Notes under the pieces: model-generated
The model's input: the letters and a program-made list of their open reading frames with translations, nothing else
Told to the model about the DNA's origin: nothing
Database searches by the model: none
Assembly: GCF_030814135.1 (NCBI RefSeq)
Contig: NZ_JAUSUQ010000001.1
Location: 434,001-498,000, forward strand
Length of the DNA stretch: 64,000 bases
Reading direction: 5' to 3'
DNA from: Caldalkalibacillus uzonensis
GTDB lineage: Bacteria > Bacillota > Bacilli > Caldalkalibacillales > Caldalkalibacillaceae
Shown: positions 15,071 to 24,285 of the stretch, in pieces
How the letters are laid out: the number at the start of each line of letters is the position of its first letter
How positions within the stretch are numbered: position 1 is the first letter of the stretch
Translations under genes and position numbers: made by a program

Positions 15071-16777
15071 ATGAACATCCCCATCTATTTTAAACATGAC
15101 TGGCTTCCTACCTTGGAACAGAAAATCAAGGATGATGGACCCTGGGATAAGCTTGATTTGTTCCAACTGGCCTTACAAGCTGAAAAAAGCTTAATGATTC
15201 CTGACTTTGATTCTCTGGCTTGTCTCGATCATCTGCCCAATTTAACGCCTTACCCCCACCAGATAGAGGCAGCCAAAAAAGTGTTGACCGAGATGCATGG
15301 CCGGGCCATTTTGGCTGATGAAGTGGGACTGGGCAAAACGATCGAGGCCGGGTTGATTTTAAAAGAGTATATGGTGCGGGGGCTGGTCAAAAAGGCCCTG
15401 ATTCTCGTGCCCGCCTCCCTGGTCATCCAATGGACCAAGGAATTGACCCAAAAATTGGCCATCCCAGCCGTAGCCCAAAAAAAGGAGTATATGTGGAAGC
15501 AGTGTGATATTCTCGTCGCTTCGATTGATACAGCCAAGCGTCCTCCCCACCGTGAGCATGTCCTGGAGCAGGAATACGACATGATCATTGTTGATGAAGC
15601 CCACAAGCTTAAAAACCCAAAATCTAAGAATTATGAGTTTATGCTGCAGTTAAAGAAAAAATATTGTCTATTGCTCACTGCCACCCCTGTCCAAAATGAA
15701 ATAAGCGAGTTGTTTCACCTGGTCTCCCTCCTGCGCCCTGGTGTTTTGGGTGATGCTCCGGCTTTTCAGAAACATTATGTAAAGGGCAAACGCCAAACCA
15801 AAAACAACGAGCAACTGCAAGCGCTGCTCTCTAAAGTGATGATCCGCAACATGCGCAAGGACGGAGGGGTCCATTTTACCAAGCGGTTTGTCCATAATAT
15901 TTACCTGGATCTCTCTCCTGAGGAAAAAACATTGTATGATGCCGTCACCCGTTTTGTACGGGAACATTATCAGCAGGAATTGGGCATCGCCAACATTTTT
16001 TCCTTGATCACACTCCAAAAAGAAGTCTGCTCCAGCAAAGAAGCTACGTTCCTTACCTTGTACAACATGTTTCAAAAATGCGGCGAACTTTCTCCCTTAC
16101 GGCAAAAAATCTGGGAGCTTATTTCATTAATCAAAAAGATTGAAACCCATACCAAAGCCCAGAAAATGGTCGAGCTAATTAAGGATATTGGGGATAAAGT
16201 GATTGTCTTTACCGAATACCGGGCCACACAAGACTACCTGCAACGCATCTTGTATGAACACGGCATTACATCAGTCCCCTTCAGGGGTGGTTTCAGGCGC
16301 AACAAAAAGGATTGGATGACCGAGTTGTTTGAAAAGCGGGCTCAAGTTTTGATTGCCACCGAAGCTGGTGGTGAAGGCATCAACCTGCAGTTTTGCAACC
16401 ATATTATTAATTACGACCTCCCGTGGAATCCCATGCGTGTTGAACAACGAATTGGACGGGTGCACCGTTTAGGCCAAAAAAGGGATGTGTACATCTACAA
16501 CCTGTCCACCAAAGGTACCATCGAAGCGTATATTTTACATTTACTGTACGAAAAAATTAATCTGTTTGAAATGGTGATCGGGGAGCTGGACGAGATCATT
16601 GACCGTCTAGAGCTCAATCAATCCCTTGAGGATAACTTGACCGATATTGTCTTGAAATCAGAATCCACACGTGAAATGGAAATAAAATTAGAGAACTTGT
16701 CTCATTATATCCAATCGGTTCAAGGCAGAATCAAAAACCAAGCACAAATAAGTGCAGAACAGGGGGAGTCTGTATGA
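15071..16777 (+). CDS. yqhH: SNF2/RapA-type helicase, YqhH-like
   Basis: A 568-aa superfamily 2 DNA-dependent ATPase. Domain 1 has motif I LADEVGLGKTIEAGL, DEAH box IIVDEAHKLKN and LLLTATPVQN. Domain 2 has EAGGEGINLQFC and ERIGRVHRLGQKRDV (motif VI arginines). In B. subtilis, yqhH lies divergent to gcvT with yqhG behind it, as here. Its cellular role is unknown; remodelling of protein-DNA complexes or stalled RNA polymerase is inferred from the RapA-like core. AAGGGGAG lies close before the ATG. Its stop overlaps the yqhG start (ATGA). Confidence 0.88.
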   Translation: MNIPIYFKHDWLPTLEQKIKDDGPWDKLDLFQLALQAEKSLMIPDFDSLACLDHLPNLTPYPHQIEAAKKVLTEMHGRAILADEVGLGKTIEAGLILKEYMVRGLVKKALILVPASLVIQWTKELTQKLAIPAVAQKKEYMWKQCDILVASIDTAKRPPHREHVLEQEYDMIIVDEAHKLKNPKSKNYEFMLQLKKKYCLLLTATPVQNEISELFHLVSLLRPGVLGDAPAFQKHYVKGKRQTKNNEQLQALLSKVMIRNMRKDGGVHFTKRFVHNIYLDLSPEEKTLYDAVTRFVREHYQQELGIANIFSLITLQKEVCSSKEATFLTLYNMFQKCGELSPLRQKIWELISLIKKIETHTKAQKMVELIKDIGDKVIVFTEYRATQDYLQRILYEHGITSVPFRGGFRRNKKDWMTELFEKRAQVLIATEAGGEGINLQFCNHIINYDLPWNPMRVEQRIGRVHRLGQKRDVYIYNLSTKGTIEAYILHLLYEKINLFEMVIGELDEIIDRLELNQSLEDNLTDIVLKSESTREMEIKLENLSHYIQSVQGRIKNQAQISAEQGESV

Positions 16778-17586
16778 CCAGTGAAGAGCTGTATCGCTAT
16801 GTGGAGCAATATGTACAGGCACAAGAATGCACCATTATTGACAAAGGGCCTGCCCATCTGACCGTTCAATTGTCTGTGCAGGCCGATAAGGATATTATGG
16901 AACGTCATTATTATTGGATGTTTGTGGAGCGGACCGGTGCTGAACCGGAACCGATGACCATCACCTTCTGTTTTGATCCGGAACAGATGCCAGATAACAC
17001 CGGCAGCCGCACCGAATTGATTCATTTCGGGTGCTGGCGCCTGCATCAGATCTTTCAGTCCTGTCAAAAGCACGGCCAGTTTATCCGCCTGTATGAAGAA
17101 GTATCACAATCCTCTTCCACCCGCGGACTCACCCCGTGGATTTGTATCAATTATAAAATTTCTTTTATCAGTGATCAGAAAAAAGATTTATTTTATCCCC
17201 TGGGCTTTAACCTGATCAACGGGGAAATTATGGCCCCCTTTGACCAAGTGCTGGATCAATACCGTTTAACACCCAAAATTCCTGACTACCATTTTACAAT
17301 AACGCCCATTTTTTCCCTTAAGTCTGCGCTGAAGCGGATTGAAATGTATCTCCATGATTACCTTGATTGCCTGGACAAAACATGGGCCCAAGAGGCCAAC
17401 GCACGCTTAGATAACGAGGCACAACTGATCCGTACTTTTTTCCAACAAAGCCATCATGAGGAAGAAGTGTTACAGAGGCGGTTGGAGGAAATTGAGGAAT
17501 ACCGACCCAAAATTGAAGTGATTCCTATTAATATGGGCTTGTTTTACCTGAAAACCCATCCCCGAACAAAGCTGAATGTCATATGA
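16774..17586 (+). CDS. yqhG: YqhG-like protein
   Basis: A 270-aa soluble protein, translationally coupled to the helicase by a 4-bp ATGA overlap. It is called YqhG mainly on synteny (gcvT / yqhH-yqhG) and general composition. The N-terminal half looks alpha/beta (LTVQLSVQADKDIMERHYYW). A charged helical stretch (QQSHHEEEVLQRRLEEIEEY) lies near residue 225. There are no catalytic motifs I recognise. It probably works with YqhH. Confidence 0.75.
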   Translation: MTSEELYRYVEQYVQAQECTIIDKGPAHLTVQLSVQADKDIMERHYYWMFVERTGAEPEPMTITFCFDPEQMPDNTGSRTELIHFGCWRLHQIFQSCQKHGQFIRLYEEVSQSSSTRGLTPWICINYKISFISDQKKDLFYPLGFNLINGEIMAPFDQVLDQYRLTPKIPDYHFTITPIFSLKSALKRIEMYLHDYLDCLDKTWAQEANARLDNEAQLIRTFFQQSHHEEEVLQRRLEEIEEYRPKIEVIPINMGLFYLKTHPRTKLNVI

Positions 17587-17611
17587 ACTAAAAGGTCTCG
17601 AATTCTGTCCA

Positions 17612-17663
17612 TAAAAAAGAACAGGACACACCGGGATAACATGTTCCCAGAGGGGTCCTGTTC
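17612..17663 (-). terminator. Terminator after yqzE
   Basis: GAACAGGAC and GTCCTGTTC are exact 9-bp arms, with an inner GGGA/TCCC pair, followed by TTTTTTAT on the minus strand. It lies between convergent yqhG and yqzE. Confidence 0.75.
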
Positions 17664-17667
17664 ATGC

Positions 17668-17892
17668 TTATGCTTTTAACCATTTATTCAAGGGAGGCAT
17701 TTTACCCACAAGCTGTACCAGCGGACGCAACAACATGTTTAAAGCAGCCGGAACCATGCCAAACCAATGGACATGCCACTCGCCACGCTGCACCTTCCGC
17801 ATGTGCTTCCGTTTCTTCCGTTCATCGCTGGGAGTGTCCATATACTTCACCAATGTTTGGGTTAAAAATTTAATGAGTTCCTGCGAGGACAT
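17668..17892 (-). CDS. yqzE: YqzE-family protein
   Basis: A 74-aa basic protein: SQELIKFLTQTLVKYMDTP, then a run of Lys/Arg (RKKRKHMRKVQRG) and a hydrophobic end (WFGMVPAALNMLLRPLVQLV). This is the YqzE pattern, a family found beside comG in Bacillus. The function is unknown. The ATG at 17892 follows GAAGGAGGG with a good spacer and was preferred over the longer frame. It is 52 bp after aroK. Confidence 0.8.
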   Translation of the reverse strand: MSSQELIKFLTQTLVKYMDTPSDERKKRKHMRKVQRGEWHVHWFGMVPAALNMLLRPLVQLVGKMPPLNKWLKA

Positions 17893-17944
17893 GCTGTCAC
17901 CCTCCTTCATTATCAGCATACCCCGACACGGTTCCAGTTATACG

Positions 17945-18481
17945 TCAGCTTGATCGCCAGTGACGAATCGCCGCCGCGATGTCTTGGACGATCTCTTCCA
18001 CAGATTTGCCTTGGGTTTCAATGATCACATCTGCTTGACGGTAGTAGGGCAAACGGGCTTCATATTTGCACTTCATGGCCTCAAGCTGGGTACCGTCCCA
18101 TAACGGGCGCTGACTGTCCCTCTTCAGCCTGTCGACAATGGTATCAAACGGAACGTGCAGGTAAATGCTGATGCCTAATTTTTTTAACCAACGCCGGTTT
18201 TCTTCCTGAATGGGCATACCTCCACCCGTCGTTATAACCAACAGTTCAGACGCTGGTTGGTTCCGCTGGACTTGGTGCCACAAATCCTCTAAAAACTGGG
18301 TCTCCAACTGCCGGAAGTAACTTTCCCCATAACGTTGAAAAATGTCGGGTATGGTTAGTTTTGCTTGTTTTTCAATTTCCGTATCGCTGTCAATCCATTT
18401 CCAGGCATATCTTTGGGCCAAGGCCCGGCCGATCGTACTCTTGCCAGCTCCCATAAATCCCCAGATAGTCATACAGTTCAT
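17945..18481 (-). CDS. aroK: Shikimate kinase
   Basis: A 178-aa kinase that phosphorylates shikimate in aromatic amino acid synthesis. Seen: P-loop GFMGAGKSTIGR, substrate-binding WIDSDTEIEKQ, TTGGGMP, and the LID arginine region RDSQRPLWDG. The open frame reaches 18544, but the ATG at 18481, seven bases after AGGGG, gives the family length. It lies between yqzE and a divergent threonine ammonia-lyase, in the comG-associated block. Confidence 0.9.
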   Translation of the reverse strand: MNCMTIWGFMGAGKSTIGRALAQRYAWKWIDSDTEIEKQAKLTIPDIFQRYGESYFRQLETQFLEDLWHQVQRNQPASELLVITTGGGMPIQEENRRWLKKLGISIYLHVPFDTIVDRLKRDSQRPLWDGTQLEAMKCKYEARLPYYRQADVIIETQGKSVEEIVQDIAAAIRHWRSS

Positions 18482-18630
18482 AACAAAACCCCTTTTCCTG
18501 GGCCATGCGGACAGGTGATAGGCCCTCGTCTTTTTGAACCCCAAAAGTGCCTCTTGAGTAATCTATAACAGATCCGATAATATTAATAAAGTAAAAATAA
18601 AAAAACGTAAAGGATTGCGAGGGATCCCTT

Positions 18631-19839
18631 GTGCTGTCCCAAGAGGATATTAAAACTGCCCGTCAAGTGGTGAGTGCCATTGCCCATACGACCCCCCTTG
18701 ATTTTTCACATACATACAGCACATTGACCAATAACGAGGTTTATTTAAAATTGGAAAATTTACAAAAAACTGGGTCATTCAAGATCCGAGGGGCCTACAA
18801 CAAACTGATGTCATTGACAGCAGCGGAAAAAAAACGGGGAGTGGTGGCTGCTTCAGCCGGCAATCATGCTCAAGGGGTAGCCTATAGCAGCAGCCGGGCT
18901 CAAATCAACTGTACGGTAGTGATGCCGGAAGGTGCCCCTTTGGCCAAGGTGGAAGCCACTAAAAACTACGGGGCTAACGTGATTTTGCATGGGCACACCT
19001 TTGATGAAGCCCTTGCTTTTGCCCAGATGCAACAGCAACAAACAGGCGCTGTGTTTGTTCACGCCTTCGATGACCCCCACGTCATCGCTGGTCAGGGAAC
19101 CATTGGACTTGAAATTTTGGAGCAGCTTCCCAATGTGGACAGCATCGTCTGCCCCATTGGAGGCGGAGGGCTTATTGCGGGTATTGCCCTTGCGGTAAAA
19201 GCATCTCATCCTCACATTAAGGTGTACGGTGTCCAAGCAGCCCAGTGTCCCAGCATGCTCTCGTCACTGAATGCCCAGCAGCTTGTGCAAGTCACCACCC
19301 AAGGGACGATCGCCGATGGCATCGCAGTCAAAAGACCTGGGAAATTAACTTTTGACCTTGTACAACAATATGTAGACGATGTGGTGACCGTAAGTGAAGA
19401 TGAGATCGCCCGTACCATGCTGTATTTGTTGGAGAGGAGCAAATTACTGGTTGAAGGCTCCGGTGCGGTGAGTTTGGCGGCCCTGTTAAACGGTAAGCTC
19501 AACCTAAAGCAACAAAAAGTGGCTGTGATTATTAGCGGCGGCAATGTGGATATTACTTTTGTCTCCCGGATAATTGAACTGGGACTGATTGAAGCGGGGC
19601 GTTATCTCAGTATTGTTACAGTTGTACCGGACCGGCCCGGAAACCTGAGCCGCCTGCTGACCCTGTTGGCGGACCTGAAAGCAAACGTCATCTCCGTTAA
19701 CCATTATCGTATCAGCCCCCGTCTCAAACCTGGCCAAACAGAAATTGAGATCGCTATGGAGACAAGGGACCATAAGCATATCAAGGCGATCGAGACTAAG
19801 CTTACTGAAAGTGGCTATCATTTCATAAAGAAAGTATAA
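18631..19839 (+). CDS. ilvA: Threonine ammonia-lyase with C-terminal ACT domain
   Basis: A 402-aa PLP enzyme that converts threonine to 2-oxobutyrate. Seen: the PLP-lysine segment KTGSFKIRGAYNKL, SAGNHAQGVAYSS, glycine-rich CPIGGGGLIAGIA and a C-terminal ACT domain (IVTVVPDRPGNLSRLLTLLA). At about 400 aa with a single ACT domain it resembles the TdcB-like forms more than the 500-aa biosynthetic IlvA, so the symbol is approximate. GTG start at 18631 behind GAGGGA. It is monocistronic, divergent from aroK, and convergent with comGG. I found no T-box in the 86-bp upstream gap. Confidence 0.88.
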   Translation: MLSQEDIKTARQVVSAIAHTTPLDFSHTYSTLTNNEVYLKLENLQKTGSFKIRGAYNKLMSLTAAEKKRGVVAASAGNHAQGVAYSSSRAQINCTVVMPEGAPLAKVEATKNYGANVILHGHTFDEALAFAQMQQQQTGAVFVHAFDDPHVIAGQGTIGLEILEQLPNVDSIVCPIGGGGLIAGIALAVKASHPHIKVYGVQAAQCPSMLSSLNAQQLVQVTTQGTIADGIAVKRPGKLTFDLVQQYVDDVVTVSEDEIARTMLYLLERSKLLVEGSGAVSLAALLNGKLNLKQQKVAVIISGGNVDITFVSRIIELGLIEAGRYLSIVTVVPDRPGNLSRLLTLLADLKANVISVNHYRISPRLKPGQTEIEIAMETRDHKHIKAIETKLTESGYHFIKKV

Positions 19840-19868
19840 TGGATGAGTTGACCTCATTTAGTTCTGTG

Positions 19869-20285
19869 TTACAAATTTCGCCAGGCGGTGATTTCCCCTG
19901 TTCCAAGATCAACAGTCACTCTCACTCTCCTTTTGACGTCACTGTCTTTGACCTGTGCTTCAACGGTGAGGACCACATCCTCACCAATCTCTGTTACTTG
20001 ATTAATGGTTACTGTGCCATCTTCCAGATCGATGACCCTCTCCGTTATCCTTGCTGTGCTATTACCTGCTTGATTTTGACGCTCTTCCGCTGTCCAGATC
20101 ACCACTGCTGATAAAACCATATTTTGCGCTCGCACATCCAGTTCCTTAGCCCGGATGATCTGCGCTTGATAAACATGGGTACTAAGCAGATGGGTGAGAA
20201 TAAGAAACAAGAACAGGGAAGCGACCATGACCCAATATAAAGCATAACCTTCTTCCTTGTTCCAGCTCACACTTCCCATTGTCAT
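19869..20285 (-). CDS. comGG: ComGG-like minor pseudopilin
   Basis: A 138-aa protein with one N-terminal membrane helix (about residues 15-35) after NKEEGYALYWVMVASLFLFL. It is the last gene of the comG operon, where B. subtilis has comGG. The prepilin motif is degenerate, as is usual for ComGG. It is a probable minor subunit of the DNA-uptake pseudopilus. The ATG at 20285 immediately follows the comGF TGA, with AGGGG five bases upstream. Confidence 0.75.
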   Translation of the reverse strand: MTMGSVSWNKEEGYALYWVMVASLFLFLILTHLLSTHVYQAQIIRAKELDVRAQNMVLSAVVIWTAEERQNQAGNSTARITERVIDLEDGTVTINQVTEIGEDVVLTVEAQVKDSDVKRRVRVTVDLGTGEITAWRNL

Positions 20286-20783
20286 TCATTCCCCTTTTAC
20301 CGCTCGTAATCCTATCCAGCGTTGGGTGTGAAACAGCTGTCCATCCTTCTCTAGAGTTATATCAATGCTAAAGAGTTGGTTGTTAACCGGCGAAAATGAA
20401 ACTTGCTTGACAAATTGACACATCACAACATGCCCCTCACTATTTAATTGGCGTCTGATCACATCACCATGCTTTTCATAAGTGATCCGGTCACTTTCAT
20501 CGAAGAAAAGTATACGCTGACCTTCTATACTGTACTCCTGTGCCTGCTGTACTTCCCGTTCAAACTGCTGAAAGAAAATTTGGGCCTCCCTTTCTAAAGG
20601 CAATGCACTCTGCCATGATTGGGACACGGCAAGAAAATAATTCAACACTGGAAATACTAATAGACACACAATGCCAAGCAACCCCATATACACCATCAGT
20701 TCAATTAAGGTTAATCCTTGCTGTTTCTGCAGACAACAAACACTAACCTGTTCTTGTTCCCTGCCTCTCCCAGCGTAGTCCAC
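20286..20783 (-). CDS. comGF: ComGF-like pseudopilin
   Basis: A 165-aa prepilin-like protein: cleavage motif QQGLTLIELMVYMGLLG, one membrane helix and a soluble tail with WQSALPLEREAQIFFQQFEREV, as in ComGF. The assigned start is GTG at 20783, which gives a long 23-residue leader with two Cys. A non-standard CTG nearer the motif (LQKQQG) is possible, so the start is uncertain. It overlaps the 3' end of comGE. Confidence 0.8.
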   Translation of the reverse strand: MDYAGRGREQEQVSVCCLQKQQGLTLIELMVYMGLLGIVCLLVFPVLNYFLAVSQSWQSALPLEREAQIFFQQFEREVQQAQEYSIEGQRILFFDESDRITYEKHGDVIRRQLNSEGHVVMCQFVKQVSFSPVNNQLFSIDITLEKDGQLFHTQRWIGLRAVKGE

Positions 20784-21079
20784 TCAATCTCTACCTTTCC
20801 TTCTTCCCAATTGACCTGCTTGTCCAGGTGCCACCTAACCTGAAACTGATGCTCCTGAAGTATAATCTCCCGTTCTGTTTCCTCGTCATCAATAAAACCA
20901 GCTCGAAAACGCTCCATCTCATTTTGGGCTATATCAAGTGCTAAACTCTTGTGCTGCTGTTCGATTCTTTTTTCCTGCAAAACTTGCCACATCGGAAACA
21001 GCATGGCACAGACTAGGGAAAAAACGAACAAGGCGATGATCACTTCAACCAGAAAAAAACCCTGTTGGCGACGCGCCAC
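20711..21079 (-). CDS. comGE: ComGE-like pseudopilin
   Basis: A 122-aa prepilin-like protein with leader MARRQQG and helix FFLVEVIIALFVFSLVCAML. The open frame extends to 21196 inside comGD, but a GTG at 21079, seven bases after GGAG, starts the protein just after comGD ends and gives the typical ComGE size. It is a minor pseudopilin of the competence DNA-uptake machine. Confidence 0.8.
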   Translation of the reverse strand: MARRQQGFFLVEVIIALFVFSLVCAMLFPMWQVLQEKRIEQQHKSLALDIAQNEMERFRAGFIDDEETEREIILQEHQFQVRWHLDKQVNWEEGKVEIEWTTLGEAGNKNRLVFVVCRNSKD

Positions 21080-21083
21080 CGGC

Positions 21084-21539
21084 TTACTCCACCCGATAAC
21101 GCCCCGAGGCCAGTTGAAAAATATATGTCCTTGTTTCCGTCCCGTTTGGCGTTTCATAGTGGAAAAACAACCGTCCTCCCTGGCTGATGTGTCCATGCCG
21201 ATTAAAATGGAAACGATTGCGGGAAAAATTGGTGCTTAAGGAAACCCCATCTGGAAATCTGCGCACAACAATGGTATCCCCATCCCTATAGCGAACAAGA
21301 TAAAGCCTGTTCACCGGGTTAAACTCCAATTCAACAACACGCAGCTCTGTTATCGCTGCCTGTTGGGCGAGTACCAAGTCATTCTCCAGCTGTTGAAAAA
21401 ATTCTTCCTTCTCCAGACGCTGGTGGGGAGAATGATACGCCGGAATAACCATCATGATAAGGATTGAAAAAATAGCCAAAACCATCAACATCTCCGCTAG
21501 GGCTAAACCGTCCTGGGATAAAGGTCTTGCTTTAAGCAT
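21084..21539 (-). CDS. comGD: ComGD-like pseudopilin
   Basis: A 151-aa prepilin-like protein with a leader ending QDG, then LALAEMLMVLAIFSILIMMVIP. The usual Phe at +1 is replaced by Leu. The body contains LENDLVLAQQAAITE and a beta-rich C-terminal half. The operon position matches comGD. It is a minor pseudopilin. Confidence 0.82.
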   Translation of the reverse strand: MLKARPLSQDGLALAEMLMVLAIFSILIMMVIPAYHSPHQRLEKEEFFQQLENDLVLAQQAAITELRVVELEFNPVNRLYLVRYRDGDTIVVRRFPDGVSLSTNFSRNRFHFNRHGHISQGGRLFFHYETPNGTETRTYIFQLASGRYRVE

Positions 21540-21565
21540 GGGTATCGTTTAACCCCCGATTGAAT

Positions 21566-21928
21566 CTATTCGCCATTAGTTGACTTATCGTGATATGCAC
21601 ACGTTACGCTTCCATCCTCGTTAATGGAGTAAGCCGTCGTATCTTCCGGTTTAAGCGGACATCTGGGAATTTCTTTAAGATAATTGCTCTGAACCAAATC
21701 ATTCACCGAAGGATACTGATGATTATTTTCCAGATAGTACGTCTCTGCTTGTGCTTCAATCATCTGCTTATTGGCATCACATGCCTTTTGCTGGGCTTGG
21801 ACACCTGAATCGGTTAAGTTGGGAATAATAACCAGCAACAAGGCACCAATAATAAACAAAACGATCAACATCTCAATTAAGGTAAACCCCCCTTCCTTAT
21901 GCCTTGAACCGATTCTGTTCAATTTCAT
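21566..21928 (-). CDS. comGC: ComGC major pseudopilin
   Basis: A 120-aa major competence pseudopilin. The prepilin peptidase motif EGGFTLIEMLIVLFIIGALLL is complete, with Glu at mature +5. Two Cys (CDANKQ region and RCPLK), plus a third at VTCAYHD, can form the intramolecular disulfide known for ComGC. It forms the shaft that crosses the cell wall to bring in DNA. Confidence 0.92.
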   Translation of the reverse strand: MKLNRIGSRHKEGGFTLIEMLIVLFIIGALLLVIIPNLTDSGVQAQQKACDANKQMIEAQAETYYLENNHQYPSVNDLVQSNYLKEIPRCPLKPEDTTAYSINEDGSVTCAYHDKSTNGE

Positions 21929-21989
21929 CTCTCAACACTCCCATTGATTCTTAATGAAATAGCTAGATTAAGATTAACTCCCTTTCACT

Positions 21990-23033
21990 TTACAAGGCTT
22001 CTATTAACTGAAAGACAGGTCTAAACAAAGCCAGAAACAAATAGGAGGTCACCAAGCCAACCACTAAGAGTAATACAGGTTCAATCCACTTTAGCTGCTC
22101 CAGCCAACGGTCAAGCACCTCCGATTCCAAATATTGTCCGTAAGTAACCAACTGCTGGGCCAATTGTCCATTTTTCTCCGCATGATAGACAACTGCACTT
22201 AACTCCGGAACAAACAAACTTTCCTGTTTCAAAGCTTCAGACAAGCGTTTTCCCTGCATCAATGCTTCCTCAATGTGTTTCAGTGTTGTTTTAAGGTGTT
22301 GTGAACTTGTTGTATGTATCACTTTGTGTATAGCATGAAAAAGAGGGACATTGGCTTGCAATAAATAACCTAGCTGGCTGCAAAACATAATGGTAAAAAA
22401 GATCTTTGACCAGCGCTTGATCCTTGGACAGCGGGCCACGGCCTGGGCCATTCTGTCTTGTACCACTCCCTTTTTCCAGCTGATCAGCACAGCACTGAAA
22501 ACAAGCAACAGGCTGAAAATAATAGGAACAAAATGCTGTTCCACAGTGCCGACAAAAGAGAGGATGATTGTGGTAGACATGGGCACGTCAATATTATAGA
22601 CATCAAACATATATGAGAATTGTGGAATGACCACTTGAAAGAGAAGATAGGCAATTAAAAGGAGTACAACAAACAAGATAAACGGATATGTTAATGCTTT
22701 ACGCAGCTCAGCTTTAAACCGGAGTTGACGCCGTTTCCACTCACTGGCCTTCTCAAGTGCATGAGCTAAGTTGCCATGTGTCTCTGCCTGGGCAATCATC
22801 AACACCACATCTGTGGAAAATGAACTTTTGTGAAACGCCTCCATTAAAGACATCCCGGCTGAGATCATGTATTCTAACCGTTTGATGACATCCCTTTCCT
22901 TACCTTGGCATGAAGAAAACATAACATCCAAGGCTTGCAAAAAGGAATAACCCTGACTCAGCAATTGCCCCAGACGGGTTAAAAGTCTCTCCTGCTCCTT
23001 TAAGGAAAGACGTTGATCATTCCTGGCAAACAT
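21990..23033 (-). CDS. comGB: ComGB-like pseudopilus assembly membrane protein
   Basis: A 347-aa GspF/PilC-family inner-membrane platform protein: two T2SSF repeats, with GQLLSQGYSFLQALDVM early in repeat 1 and LGYLLQANVPLFHAIHKV in repeat 2, and three hydrophobic segments. The frame begins at 23063, but the ATG at 23033 has GAGGTG six bases away and is preferred. It overlaps the 3' end of comGA by less with this start. Confidence 0.88.
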   Translation of the reverse strand: MFARNDQRLSLKEQERLLTRLGQLLSQGYSFLQALDVMFSSCQGKERDVIKRLEYMISAGMSLMEAFHKSSFSTDVVLMIAQAETHGNLAHALEKASEWKRRQLRFKAELRKALTYPFILFVVLLLIAYLLFQVVIPQFSYMFDVYNIDVPMSTTIILSFVGTVEQHFVPIIFSLLLVFSAVLISWKKGVVQDRMAQAVARCPRIKRWSKIFFTIMFCSQLGYLLQANVPLFHAIHKVIHTTSSQHLKTTLKHIEEALMQGKRLSEALKQESLFVPELSAVVYHAEKNGQLAQQLVTYGQYLESEVLDRWLEQLKWIEPVLLLVVGLVTSYLFLALFRPVFQLIEAL

Positions 23034-23043
23034 GTCCCGCACC

Positions 23044-24285
23044 TCACACTTGAAACGTGCCATGAAAATGTTGATCTGCTAACAAGGATCCCCAACACTC
23101 TTCTGTTGTCGTCAAATCTATGGCCTGATAACGGATCAATTGCTGCCCAAGAGATGCTATTTTTAGCTGAGCAGCAGCCTGGCGCAGACGCTCCTCTTCT
23201 CCCCCTTGATGGATGACTATTCTGATTTCCTTTAAAATTGGGAGCATTTCAAAAACCCCCCTGCGGCCATAGTAACCTGTATAAAAACATTGATAACAGC
23301 CTTGGCCATAGCAAGTTAAGCACCGCAGCCGAAACAATCGTTGGGAAATTACGCCAATCAGAGCACTAGCCACATAATAAGGTTTGATACCCATTTCCAG
23401 CAAGCGGACAATTGCTCCCACGGTGTCATAAGTATGAAGCGTGGACAGGACGAGATGACCTGTAAGGGCGGCACGAACCGCAATTTCTGCTGTTTCTTCA
23501 TCCCTGATTTCGCCCACAAAGATCACATCAGGATCTTGGCGCAACATAGCCCGTAACCCTTTGGCAAAAGTCAAACCGTAGTGAGGATTGACTTGCACTT
23601 GTGTCAAGCCCGGAATTCGCATTTCCACCGGATCTTCCAGACTGCAAATATTCTTGTCTTTTTGCTCCGCTAACACTTCAAGGATTTTATACAAAGTGGT
23701 GGTTTTTCCCGATCCCGTTGGCCCGGTAATTAGAAAAAGACCATGTGGAAGCTGAATGAGACGCTTAAGGTGTTCATACTGCTGAGGTGTAAATCCCAGG
23801 TGAGCTAAGGCGAGGCGTTCTTGCTGCAGAGGAAAAATACGGATGACCAGTTTCTCGCCATAAATAGTGGGCATGGTGGATAATCTGAGCTGAAGCCGGT
23901 CTTGGTTAAAAGTATGATACAACGCACCATCCTGGGGAACTCTTGTTTCACCAATATCCATGTCGGCGATAAATTTCAGTCTGGTGACCATGGCTTTCAA
24001 CTGCTCTAGCGTGATGTTTTGCCAAAAGATCAAACGGCCGTCAATCCGAAACTTGATCTGCGCTTGATTTTCCTGAGGCTGCAGGTGAATATCACTTGCC
24101 CTGCGCCGAATAGCCATATCCAGCATCTTGTTGACGGCATGACTAATATCTACTCCATCCCCATCCCTCCTTCCTGACTGTACTAAAAATAGTTCTTTCG
24201 ACGCATAATCCCATTTTCCTTCAACAATTCGTATATTTTTTAAATTTTTTCCACAATATTTTTCGACAAAAGGAGAGTAGTTCAC
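23044..24285 (-). CDS. comGA: ComGA, competence traffic ATPase (start uncertain)
   Basis: A GspE/PilT-family ATPase that powers pseudopilus assembly. Seen: RRASDIHLQPQENQ, Walker A TGPTGSGKTTTLYK, Asp box LEDPVE, Walker B VGEIRDEETAE, and His box LSTLHTYDTVGA. A Cys4 zinc site (CLTCYGQGCYQC) is present, as in GspE. Conserved sequence begins near residue 45 of the open frame. The 44 residues before it come from AT-rich DNA and do not look like ComGA. The only strong ribosome-binding site (AAGGAGGG) precedes ATG codons at 24164 and 24158 that are out of frame and meet TAG at 24150. So the true start is unresolved. Confidence 0.85.
   Translation of the reverse strand: MNYSPFVEKYCGKNLKNIRIVEGKWDYASKELFLVQSGRRDGDGVDISHAVNKMLDMAIRRRASDIHLQPQENQAQIKFRIDGRLIFWQNITLEQLKAMVTRLKFIADMDIGETRVPQDGALYHTFNQDRLQLRLSTMPTIYGEKLVIRIFPLQQERLALAHLGFTPQQYEHLKRLIQLPHGLFLITGPTGSGKTTTLYKILEVLAEQKDKNICSLEDPVEMRIPGLTQVQVNPHYGLTFAKGLRAMLRQDPDVIFVGEIRDEETAEIAVRAALTGHLVLSTLHTYDTVGAIVRLLEMGIKPYYVASALIGVISQRLFRLRCLTCYGQGCYQCFYTGYYGRRGVFEMLPILKEIRIVIHQGGEEERLRQAAAQLKIASLGQQLIRYQAIDLTTTEECWGSLLADQHFHGTFQV

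Noticed and set aside
18545-18630. T-box or other leader before the threonine ammonia-lyase gene
   Set aside because: The gap is 86 bp, with no T-box sequence and no terminator-antiterminator pair.
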